Translations under genes and position numbers: made by a program
Part shown: piece by piece, positions 56,270 to 64,000 of the stretch
How positions within the stretch are numbered: the stretch's first letter is position 1
Layout of the letters: the number at the start of each line of letters is the position of its first letter
NCBI GenBank assembly: GCA_017413105.1
Contig: JAFPVA010000204.1
Span: 1-64,000 of the forward strand
DNA length: 64,000 nt
Reading direction: 5' to 3'
Origin: Butyrivibrio sp.
Lineage (GTDB): Bacteria; Bacillota; Clostridia; Lachnospirales; Lachnospiraceae
Notes under the pieces: generated by a model
The model's input: the letters and a program-made list of their open reading frames with translations, nothing else
Databases searched by the model: none
What the model was told of the DNA's origin: nothing

Positions 56270-57580
56270 ATGGAAAGAATTGTTTCAAAATTACTGATTT
56301 ACGGAGATTTGCCTGAGGAATCTATTCTTATGCAACTTTCCGGAGTTTGCAGAGAATTGCATAGCGGTGCTTATGATAAAGAAAAGCTGATTGCCAGAAT
56401 ATATAAACAGGTCAAGAGATTGCTTGAACTCGGGACTTCTTGCGCCTTTGACAAAAATCTTTGGCATAATTATCTTACATATCTTTTGATCATGGACGAA
56501 AATCCCTTTACACTTACTTGTGAAAAAGTTGGAAGTAAGGAGGGAAGCGTAAATCATTTTGCTAAAAACGATTTTTTAACATTTCACAAGTTATTTAATT
56601 ATGACTTTTCAGAACTGGAAGAAAAGCTGGGCATAGATTGTTTTTCCTGTATAACGGATTATAAGGCAATTGAGAAGCCTGAACTAATGTATAATACAAA
56701 TGTTAGTGAAAAAGTAAGATGTTTAAGTGAAAAGCTTGAAACAGCAAAAAATGAAGATGACTTTTTTGACTATGTTACAGTTTTTTACAAGGAAATAGGA
56801 GTTGGGGCATTTGGACTTAATAAGGCCTTTAGGCTGAAGGAACTTCCTGGAGAAACAGTCGAATTTAATCCGATCAACAATATGGATTCGGTCGTATTAG
56901 ATGATCTGGTGGGATATGAGCTGCAGAAAGAGAAGCTTATAGCAAATACAAAAGCATTTGTGGAAGGGAAAAAGGCTAATAATGTCCTTCTTTTTGGCGA
57001 TAGTGGAACGGGTAAATCTACCAGCATCAAAGCTATCGTTAATGAATTTTACAAAGATGGACTTAGAATGATAGAAATATATAAGCATCAGTTCAGGCTT
57101 TTGTCCCAGTTAATTTCGCAGATTAAGAATAGAAACTATAAATTCATCATATATATGGATGATCTCTCCTTTGAGGAAGATGAGTCGGATTATAAGTTTT
57201 TGAAAGCGGTCATTGAGGGTGGTGTGGAGACAAAACCTGACAATATTTTGATATATGCAACGTCAAATCGTCGCCATCTTATAAAAGAAACCTGGAAGGA
57301 CAGGAGAGATGTTGAGCAAGACGGTGATATCCATAGATCTGACACTATGGAAGAAAAGCTTTCACTGGCCAATCGATTTGGTGTAACAATTGGGTATTAT
57401 AAGCCATCGAGACAGGAATATTACGAAATTGTAAAAGAACTGACCATAAAAGAAGGCTTGGAAATTCAAGAGGACGAACTGCTTAGAGAAGCAGACAGAT
57501 GGGAACTGAACCACGGAGGCATTTCCGGGAGAACCGCAAGACAATTTGTCAATTATCTGCTATCAAGGGTCCCACTTTAA
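56270..57580 (+). CDS. AAA+ ATPase of the DUF815 type, next to rep
   Basis: The 436-residue protein has an N-terminal helical part (1-200) and an AAA core with DLVGYELQKEKLIANTKAFV, Walker A GDSGTGKSTSIKAIV (about 243), Walker B FIIYMDDLSFEEDE and sensor ATSNRRHLIKE. It matches the DUF815 group of predicted ATPases, whose function is not established. AAAAAGGAGG precedes the ATG. It lies 62 bases after rep with a 32-bp palindrome between them and may be in the same transcript. A helper or loader role in replication is possible but unproven. Confidence 0.85.
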   Translation: MERIVSKLLIYGDLPEESILMQLSGVCRELHSGAYDKEKLIARIYKQVKRLLELGTSCAFDKNLWHNYLTYLLIMDENPFTLTCEKVGSKEGSVNHFAKNDFLTFHKLFNYDFSELEEKLGIDCFSCITDYKAIEKPELMYNTNVSEKVRCLSEKLETAKNEDDFFDYVTVFYKEIGVGAFGLNKAFRLKELPGETVEFNPINNMDSVVLDDLVGYELQKEKLIANTKAFVEGKKANNVLLFGDSGTGKSTSIKAIVNEFYKDGLRMIEIYKHQFRLLSQLISQIKNRNYKFIIYMDDLSFEEDESDYKFLKAVIEGGVETKPDNILIYATSNRRHLIKETWKDRRDVEQDGDIHRSDTMEEKLSLANRFGVTIGYYKPSRQEYYEIVKELTIKEGLEIQEDELLREADRWELNHGGISGRTARQFVNYLLSRVPL

Positions 57581-57778
57581 ATTAGGGCAATCGTTTGCAC
57601 AGCCCTGAAGACTTTCATTTCTTACTTCGCAGGATGCATTTCTGCAATCTCTGCAGCGGAAAGTGTAGTGATATGAATATCTCAATTTGCATGCTCTACA
57701 GCAAAATGGCATCCCGCTGTTACGTGCTATAAAAGTGCGACCGCAGCCTATACATGTTTTTTCAAGATTGTGCGACAT
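57563..57778 (-). CDS. Small cysteine-rich zinc-ribbon protein (71 aa)
   Basis: The product has Cys pairs in CIGCGRTFIARNSGMPFCC, CKLRY, CRDCRNASC and CANDC, giving two probable zinc-binding knuckles. I do not recognise a family. AAGGAGAAACT precedes the ATG. Its 3' end overlaps the convergent ATPase gene by 18 bases. Eleven cysteines in 71 residues rule out a chance frame. Confidence 0.7.
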   Translation of the reverse strand: MSHNLEKTCIGCGRTFIARNSGMPFCCRACKLRYSYHYTFRCRDCRNASCEVRNESLQGCANDCPNLKWDP

Positions 57779-57939
57779 AGTTTCTCCTTAAGAAATACAC
57801 AACACTACAATTCTATTATCAAATGACAGTTTGGCAGATTCAATAAACTGCTGATTAAAAAATCATAATAAAACAATAGATTTTATGGGCGTTTTGGGAT
57901 ATTATTTTGATATTATAAATGAGTTTAAAGGAATTGATT

Positions 57940-58287
57940 ATGCATGAGATGAGCTATATTCTCAAGATGGTAAATATGGCCTGTGAGATAGCTGTAGAGA
58001 ACAACGCAAAAAGGATAAAATCCATAGAAGTGGAAATTGGTAAAACAACAGGCGTTATGCCATATTACATGTATAAATACTATCCGGATGCTATAAAGGG
58101 TACAATTCTGGAAGGGTCAGAGCTTATTTGCAGAGAAGTTCCTGTTAAGGCATTATGTGAGGAATGTAATAATGAATATCTTCCAAGCAGAGAAAATAGA
58201 TATCTTTGTCCAAAATGTGGAGGAAGAAAAGCGCACATTATCGAAGGAAAAGGCGTAGTTCTAAAGAATGTTACTATTGAGGATTGA
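57940..58287 (+). CDS. hypA: HypA-type nickel metallochaperone
   Basis: The 115-residue protein starts MHEMSYILKMV, where the N-terminal Met-His-Glu supplies nickel ligands. It has the zinc domain CEECNNEYLPSRENRYLCPKC with two CxxC motifs. HypA delivers nickel to [NiFe] hydrogenase; neither hydrogenase nor hypB genes are nearby. The start at 57940 is required for the nickel-binding N terminus and is preceded by AAAGGA. The nearby larC suggests a nickel-insertion module of another kind. Confidence 0.88.
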   Translation: MHEMSYILKMVNMACEIAVENNAKRIKSIEVEIGKTTGVMPYYMYKYYPDAIKGTILEGSELICREVPVKALCEECNNEYLPSRENRYLCPKCGGRKAHIIEGKGVVLKNVTIED

Positions 58288-58295
58288 TGATATAA

Positions 58296-58305
58296 GTTAT
58301 ATAAC
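58296..58305. repeat. GTTATATAAC site between hypA and larC
   Basis: A perfect 10-bp palindrome identical to the core of the palindromes at 51885-51898 and 56217-56248. Confidence 0.45.
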
Positions 58306-58375
58306 ACAAATAATATGCATGTCATATTGATGCCATATAAGATATATCATCTGCGACTTATGAATTGGAGGTTAT

Positions 58376-59623
58376 ATGAAAACAATATACCTTGAATGTA
58401 AGATGGGTGCTGCTGGAGATATGCTTACTGCAGCTCTTTTAGGCCTAGTTGAGAATGCAAGTGCGGTAGTAGAGGAACTTAATAGCTTTGGAATACCAGG
58501 AGTTACATACGTACTGGAAAATATGAATAAATGCGGAATTCAAGGAAACCATATAAAAGTTCTTATAAATGGATCCGAGGAAAAACATTCTGATGAGTAT
58601 GAAGAAGAACATATTCATGACAATCACCATCATCATCATGAACATCACGACCATGAACATGAGCACAAACATAGTCATGAGCATAGAACATTATATGAGA
58701 TAGAAGATATTATTGAGAATTTGAATGTATCAAAGGAAGTAAAAAGTGATATTAGAGAGGTGTATGAGTTACTGGCTGAGGCTGAAAGTTCAGTACATGG
58801 AGTGGCTGCAGATCAAATTCATTTCCATGAAGTTGGAAATCTTGATGCCATTGCGGATATAACAGCCGTTTGTTATTTAATGCATGTCCTTGATCCGGAT
58901 AGAGTAGTGGTATCTCCAATAAATGTTGGAAGCGGAACAGTAAAATGTGCACATGGTATATTGCCGGTTCCTGCTCCGGCAACTGCGCTTCTTTTGCAGG
59001 ATATACCAAGTTATGAGAGTGATACTATTGAATCTGAACTTACGACGCCAACAGGAGCAGCTCTAATTAAGTATTTTGCTGATTCATTTGGAAGCCAGCC
59101 ATTAATGACGGTCAGGAAAATAGGTTATGGTATGGGCAAGAAGGAGTTCCCTCAGGCTAATGCGTTAAGAGCACTGATTGGAAAAACAAACGAAGAAAAC
59201 GAGCAGGTTATTGAACTGTCGTGCAATGTAGACGATATGACTGCTGAAGAGATTGGATATGCTACAGAGACCCTGCTAGGGGATGGAGCGTTGGAAGTAT
59301 ATACGGTATCAGCTGATATGAAAAAGAATAGGCCGGGAACGGTTATTCATTGTATCTGCAAGGTGGAAGACAGGGATAAGTTTGTATATGGATTGTTTCT
59401 GCATACCACTACTCTTGGCATTCGAGAAAACATTTGCAATAGATATGTTCTTTCCAGAGAAATAAGCAAAATTGATACCCCTTATGGTGAGGTTAGGATA
59501 AAAAAAGCTTCTGGTTTTAATGTAAATCGCCAGAAGCTTGAATATGATGACCTTGCCGGAATTGCAAATCGTACAGGAAAGTCCTTATTAGATTTGAAAA
59601 ACGAGTTAGGCACAATGCATTAA
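58376..59623 (+). CDS. larC: LarC-type nickel-pincer cofactor biosynthesis protein
   Basis: The 415-residue protein begins YLECKMGAAGDMLTAALLGL and contains QIHFHEVGNLDAIADITAV, PVPAPATALLLQDIP and TPTGAALIKYFAD, all LarC (DUF111) signatures. Between residues about 80 and 108 is a histidine-rich stretch suited to nickel binding. LarC inserts nickel into the pincer nucleotide cofactor of lactate racemase and related enzymes. It is one unbroken frame here, whereas the Lactobacillus plantarum gene is known to need a frameshift. larA, larB and larE are not in the window. TTGGAGGTTAT precedes the ATG. Confidence 0.9.
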   Translation: MKTIYLECKMGAAGDMLTAALLGLVENASAVVEELNSFGIPGVTYVLENMNKCGIQGNHIKVLINGSEEKHSDEYEEEHIHDNHHHHHEHHDHEHEHKHSHEHRTLYEIEDIIENLNVSKEVKSDIREVYELLAEAESSVHGVAADQIHFHEVGNLDAIADITAVCYLMHVLDPDRVVVSPINVGSGTVKCAHGILPVPAPATALLLQDIPSYESDTIESELTTPTGAALIKYFADSFGSQPLMTVRKIGYGMGKKEFPQANALRALIGKTNEENEQVIELSCNVDDMTAEEIGYATETLLGDGALEVYTVSADMKKNRPGTVIHCICKVEDRDKFVYGLFLHTTTLGIRENICNRYVLSREISKIDTPYGEVRIKKASGFNVNRQKLEYDDLAGIANRTGKSLLDLKNELGTMH

Positions 59624-59657
59624 TTATAAATTCAACTATTGTGTTGAGGCGTGATAA

Positions 59658-60884
59658 TTACTGAGATGCGAGCCCTTCTATCTTTTGCTGCGAGATTCGT
59701 ATGGTGTCATCAACAGATTGTTCTCCGTTGATGCATTTTACCAGTTCCTGACCAAATACTTCTTCTATGCTTGACCATTTTGCGGTTCTGGGACGGACTC
59801 TGGAGTTATTGGTTCCTGAATAGATTGCCTCGAAGAAAGGATATTTATCCAAGATAGCTTTATCTCTGAATATGCTTGTTCTGGTAGGGACGCCGCCATA
59901 GTCGAGGGCTTTGACCTGTACGTCCTTACTGGTCAGGTATTTTATGGTTTCAAGGGCCAATTCTTTGTTGGAAGAATTTGATGTGATTCCCATTAACCAA
60001 TTTCCTATTTCACCGGTTGGCAGAACTTCAGAGTTCTTGTCTCTTTTCCCGGGGATTTGTGCTATTTTAGCAGATGCTCCTGTACCGGATATAAACCAGG
60101 ATGGCCAGCCAAGCGCAATGCCAGCTTCTCCGGATGAGATGGCGTTAACCAGATCGTTCTTTTCATAGTTTTCGCCGGTAGAATACAGCTTACAATAAAA
60201 TTCTAATGCATCGCGGCTTTCCTGGCTGTCTAGTATAACATTATGATCTTCAAATATATCTCCGCCATAGGACCATAAAATGGGAAGGAAATCTGAAACG
60301 ATTGGATTTCCGGACTGACCTCTTATGGCATAGCCCTTTTTTCCGGATTTATTTGCTTCTAAACAGCTTTCATAGATACTTTGCCAGTTAGTAAGGTCTA
60401 TATCGGATCCGGTAACGGATTCATTATAGAATATTAGCTGCACATTACCTGAGAATGGGAGTGCATAGGTTGCGCCTAAAGGATAAGGGTCCTTGCCAAG
60501 AAGTCTCGATTTTTCAACGAAGTCTTCGTCATCGGTATATCCGAGCTGAGTGAGATTGCAGAGTATATTTTTTTCAATATACTCCGGCATAAGAGGGTCA
60601 TCGATCATTATTATGTCATAGGAACCGGTTTCCTTTTGGGAATCTTCAATCGTGTTGTTTCTTATGTCATCGGCGCTGAATGAAAGAACGTTCAGTGAGC
60701 AATTATGACTTTCTTCAAAGTCTGCTTTTACTGCATTTATAACATCTGAAAAAGAGCCATCTCTGGCTGCTATGGTGATAGTTGTACGGTTTGTGCTGGC
60801 TGTTCCTCCGGAAGTGTTTCCACAGGCAGCTGTAGAGATGCACAAAATTGAAATAAGGATCATCGAAAATAGTCTTTTTTTCAT
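59658..60884 (-). CDS. Extracellular solute-binding lipoprotein (family 1, sugar type)
   Basis: The 408-residue protein has a lipoprotein signal (MILISILCISTAACG) and a family 1 solute-binding fold: VKADFEESHNCSLNVLSFSADD, YDIIMIDDPLMPEYIEK, YALPFSGNVQLIFYNESV and GIALGWPSWFISG. It likely captures a sugar or oligosaccharide. No permease gene is next to it. The start at 60884 is set by GGAGG 6 bases upstream; the longer frame reads into the regulatory region. It is divergent from the G3E GTPase, and a LacI-like inverted repeat lies in between. Confidence 0.86.
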   Translation of the reverse strand: MKKRLFSMILISILCISTAACGNTSGGTASTNRTTITIAARDGSFSDVINAVKADFEESHNCSLNVLSFSADDIRNNTIEDSQKETGSYDIIMIDDPLMPEYIEKNILCNLTQLGYTDDEDFVEKSRLLGKDPYPLGATYALPFSGNVQLIFYNESVTGSDIDLTNWQSIYESCLEANKSGKKGYAIRGQSGNPIVSDFLPILWSYGGDIFEDHNVILDSQESRDALEFYCKLYSTGENYEKNDLVNAISSGEAGIALGWPSWFISGTGASAKIAQIPGKRDKNSEVLPTGEIGNWLMGITSNSSNKELALETIKYLTSKDVQVKALDYGGVPTRTSIFRDKAILDKYPFFEAIYSGTNNSRVRPRTAKWSSIEEVFGQELVKCINGEQSVDDTIRISQQKIEGLASQ

Positions 60885-60913
60885 GGCATACCTCCGCATA
60901 TTTCCGTAAGTTA

Positions 60914-60940
60914 ATATTACCATAAAGCGTTTGGTAATAT
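60914..60940. promoter_or_regulatory. LacI-type-like operator between the divergent lipoprotein and GTPase genes
   Basis: ATATTACCA and TGGTAATAT form a 9-bp inverted repeat around TAAAGCGTT, giving a centre AAAGCGTTT like LacI/CcpA-family sites. The binding protein is not known. Confidence 0.5.
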
Positions 60941-60982
60941 GTGAAAATAAAATAATCTTATGATAAATTTTTGAGGGGCAAG

Positions 60983-61930
60983 ATGATAAAACTAGATTTA
61001 ATAACTGGATTTTTGGGCGCGGGGAAAACTACTTTTTTGAAACATTATGGAGAGTATCTTGTTTCAAAGGGTGAAAAGATCTGCATTATAGAAAATGATT
61101 TTGGAGCAATCAATATTGACATGGTCTTACTAAAGGAATTGGAAGGTCCTCAATGTAATCTCGAGATGGTAATTGGCGGTGATGGGCCAGAGGCACATAA
61201 GCGCAGGCTAAAGACAAAACTAATTTCCATGGCAATGCTGGGATTTTCCAGAGTTATTATTGAGCCTTCGGGAGTCTATGATGTAGATGAGTTCTTTGAT
61301 CTTTTGTATGAGGAACCTATAGATAAGTGGTATGAAGCGGGAAATGTAATTGCAGTTTTAAATCCAAAACAAAATGAGAACCTGACAGTTAATTCAAGAT
61401 ACCTTTTGATGGCGGAGGCTGCACAGGCAGGGATGATTGTACTAAGCAGGTCGGAACAGTGTAGCCTAGAAGAAAAAGAGAAGGCTATAAACCAACTAAA
61501 TGACGCATTTAGTGAGTTTGGATGTAATAGAATCATAAGACCGAAGGACATCATTGATAAACCGTTTACGAGCCTTGATATATCAGATTTTGAAAAGATA
61601 ATTATATGTGGATTTAATCGATATAATCATGTAAAAATGCCGATTTTTGATACTGGTGAATACCAGACTCTGTTTTATTTTGATTTCAAAATGGACAAGG
61701 CGGAAATAATTGACCAATGTCGTAAAGTTTTTGATGATAACGGGTGCGGAGTGGTTCATAGAATAAAGGGAATAATACAGACAGATGCTGGAGATTTCTA
61801 TGAATTAAATACCACGCGCAATGAAATAATGACTAAAGCGGTCATCAAAACAAGGCCTGTTTTAATTGTTATAGGGGAGAATCTTAACAGGGATAATCTC
61901 GCAAAATACTTAGGTGAACCTACATTGTAA
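60983..61930 (+). CDS. G3E-family (COG0523/CobW-like) P-loop GTPase
   Basis: The 315-residue protein starts KLDLITGFLGAGKTTFLKHY (Walker A) with ENDFGAINIDMVLL and VIIEPSGVYDVDEFFDLL (Walker B region), as in COG0523 GTPases that act as metallochaperones. The usual GCxCC metal motif is missing: the place reads CNLEMVIGGDGPEAH, with one cysteine. It could work in nickel, cobalt or zinc handling, in keeping with hypA and larC 1-3 kb away. The start at 60983 is preferred over TTG 60971 because GAGGGG lies before it. Confidence 0.85.
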   Translation: MIKLDLITGFLGAGKTTFLKHYGEYLVSKGEKICIIENDFGAINIDMVLLKELEGPQCNLEMVIGGDGPEAHKRRLKTKLISMAMLGFSRVIIEPSGVYDVDEFFDLLYEEPIDKWYEAGNVIAVLNPKQNENLTVNSRYLLMAEAAQAGMIVLSRSEQCSLEEKEKAINQLNDAFSEFGCNRIIRPKDIIDKPFTSLDISDFEKIIICGFNRYNHVKMPIFDTGEYQTLFYFDFKMDKAEIIDQCRKVFDDNGCGVVHRIKGIIQTDAGDFYELNTTRNEIMTKAVIKTRPVLIVIGENLNRDNLAKYLGEPTL

Positions 61931-62124
61931 TATTTTGAAGACCAATATATCCTGCTCTTGTTTTTGCGAGAATAAGATTCAGAGGTCAACCAAGCCGTTT
62001 TGATGAGTGCCATTTAATGAAATATAGTGCATTCTTTTTTATATTATTGTATAATTTATCATGAAATGGGTATTTTTCTGAACTTTTAGTCTTCTTTAAT
62101 TTCAAGCTTATGTGGAGCACGAAT

Positions 62125-63522
62125 ATGGACAATATAGGCAACGAAGGAAAAATTGGCTATTCTTCATCTGTTGAATTTGGACCTAGTGACATACTGTATA
62201 TGTTGAAGGATCTTCCAGATGCATGCTGTATTTTTAAGGTTTTAACAGATCCTTTTGGTACAGTTAAGGATATGCTTTTTCTATTTGCGAATGAGAAATA
62301 TGGTCAGATGGTTGGCAAGACATCTGCAGAGCTGATTGGCAGTACATTCTATAAAACTGTTTCAAATAGAGATGAAGATTGGATTAGATATAGCTATCAG
62401 GCGGCTATTCTTCGGCAATCATTTATTATGAGGACATATAATTCACAGTTTGACAAATGGTTTGAATTTTGGGCAGTTCCTGTATATCAAAAAGGGTTTT
62501 GCGCATTTATTATTCATGATGTGACAGCTGCCAAGAAAAATGAAGAAGATTCTGCGTTAACATATAATACTAATAAGCTGATCATTGACTGCGCGACCGC
62601 TGTCTCTTCTGCTGAATTTGGGAAAGGAATCAAGAGAGCTTTAAAGATCATTGGACAAGCTATAGAGGCAGACAGAGTAGAGGTTATTGAAGTTCAGGAT
62701 AAGCAGATAGTTGAATCCTATGTGTGGCTTAGCAGTGCAAGAACCTCAGAACTGCCAACTAAGAAGGAATTTGATAAATATGATATTGTTTCTATATGGG
62801 AGAGCCAGCTAAAAGAGAAGAATATCGTTGTTATAAATGATACGGCGACGCTCTTGGATACGCAGGAATCCTTTTATCATAAAGTTCTGGCAGGTAAAAT
62901 TTCCAGATATATAGTGGTAAGGTTAAAGGATAAGCAGGATGTTATAGGATATCTTATCGCTGATAATCATTCAAACGAACTTTCCATTAATGTTGCAGAT
63001 GTTTTGGAATCCGCAGCAATCTTCTTTGCTGCAGAGATGCGGAACCGGGCTCTTACAAATGAGATGATGTATATGGGAAGTCACGATTCACTTACAGGAC
63101 TTGGCAATAGGTATGCTCTTAATCAGACGCTTCTGATCTTGTCCGAAATGTCAACGAGTGTAGGCGTGTGCTACTCTGATATCAATGGACTTAAGGTATA
63201 TAATGATGAGAAGGGGCATGCTACAGGAGACGAGCTTATTAAAGAAACTGCAAAGATTTTTGCTTCTGTTTTTAAAAAGAAATTTAGTTATAGAATTGGA
63301 GGAGATGAATTCATAGCAATTGTACCAGAGGTAGATGAAGATATATTTAGTGCTATGGTGGAAAAACTTAAACAGAAAATAAAGAAAATATCCATTTCGA
63401 TTGGGGCGGTGTGGTCAGATGATTCTAAGCAGATCAATTCCCTGATTAAAAATGCCGATGAAGCAATGTATGTAAGTAAAGCTGAGTACTATAAAACCCA
63501 CGAGAGAAGGCATAATACATAA
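62125..63522 (+). CDS. Diguanylate cyclase with PAS and GAF-like sensor domains
   Basis: The 465-residue protein has a PAS domain (about 20-130), a GAF-like domain (about 150-310) and a C-terminal GGDEF domain (about 315-460) with the intact active site RIGGDEFIAI and the preceding LTGLGNRYALNQ. It should make c-di-GMP from GTP. The inhibitory RxxD site, expected five residues before GGDEF, is absent (FKKK), so product feedback is unlikely. No membrane segment is present. The start at 62125 is supported by GGAG 8 bases upstream; the ATG at 62110 is the alternative. Confidence 0.88.
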   Translation: MDNIGNEGKIGYSSSVEFGPSDILYMLKDLPDACCIFKVLTDPFGTVKDMLFLFANEKYGQMVGKTSAELIGSTFYKTVSNRDEDWIRYSYQAAILRQSFIMRTYNSQFDKWFEFWAVPVYQKGFCAFIIHDVTAAKKNEEDSALTYNTNKLIIDCATAVSSAEFGKGIKRALKIIGQAIEADRVEVIEVQDKQIVESYVWLSSARTSELPTKKEFDKYDIVSIWESQLKEKNIVVINDTATLLDTQESFYHKVLAGKISRYIVVRLKDKQDVIGYLIADNHSNELSINVADVLESAAIFFAAEMRNRALTNEMMYMGSHDSLTGLGNRYALNQTLLILSEMSTSVGVCYSDINGLKVYNDEKGHATGDELIKETAKIFASVFKKKFSYRIGGDEFIAIVPEVDEDIFSAMVEKLKQKIKKISISIGAVWSDDSKQINSLIKNADEAMYVSKAEYYKTHERRHNT

Positions 63523-63526
63523 GAAA

Positions 63527-63568
63527 AAGAGCTATCGTACGCTTTGGTTACGATAGCTCTAAATTTTT
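63527..63568. terminator. Bidirectional intrinsic terminator
   Basis: AGAGCTATCGTA and TACGATAGCTCT form a perfect 12-bp stem around CGCTTTGGT, with A and T runs for both converging genes. Confidence 0.9.
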
Positions 63569-63572
63569 GTTA

Positions 63573-64000
<428 letters not shown>

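Overview
The window fits an anaerobic, carbohydrate-degrading Lachnospiraceae member, most likely Butyrivibrio or a close relative. This rests on gene content and protein style: a lipoprotein GH10 xylanase, GH2, GH31, GH115 and GH127 glycosidases, a clostridial acc/fab operon with FabK, a class-B-type sortase, and A+T-rich DNA with strong GGAGG ribosome sites. No database was searched, so the genus is an inference.

The replicon carries a plasmid-type origin at about 51.8-55.0 kb: a parA operon, about 2.2 kb of very A+T-rich gene-free DNA, fifteen iteron copies with one perfect DnaA box, and a Rep_3-type initiator gene. It also carries core genes (pheS/pheT with a T-box, the acc/fab operon, HU, pta). 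That combination suggests a chromid, a type of replicon known in Butyrivibrio proteoclasticus. Genes left of the origin lie mostly on the minus strand and genes right of it mostly on the plus strand, as expected for bidirectional replication from there.

Layout. 0-2.7 kb: pheST with T-box leader, and a divergent NifX/FKBP fusion. 2.7-5.7 kb: a 2-hydroxyacyl-CoA dehydratase pair plus a small membrane protein. 5.8-20.2 kb: plant-polysaccharide block (GH2, GH10-esterase, GH31, GH127, AraC regulator) interspersed with a Y-family polymerase, an Rrf2 regulator and an NhaC antiporter. 20.2-28.7 kb: a PurF-like protein lacking its catalytic cysteine, a CheY-like protein, a sugar-binding lipoprotein, and a 1816-residue surface protein fused to a sortase. 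28.9-31.9 kb: dgkA, a phasin-like gene, a UbiB-family gene and a YwlG-family gene. 32-37.4 kb: GH115, then a solute-binding lipoprotein with a chemoreceptor. 37.4-47.0 kb: the acpP-fabK-fabD-fabG-fabF-accB-fabZ-accC-accD-accA operon ending in an acyl-CoA synthetase, driven from a divergent MerR-type promoter. 48-50 kb: MATE pump and HU. 50-57.8 kb: partition and replication module. 57.9-64 kb: nickel-handling genes (hypA, larC), a solute-binding lipoprotein, a G3E GTPase, a diguanylate cyclase and the 3' part of pta.

The genes suggest a bacterium that binds and breaks down xylan and its side chains, imports the sugars, and makes fatty acids through an operon with its own local regulator. No tRNA, rRNA, CRISPR array or insertion sequence was recognised.
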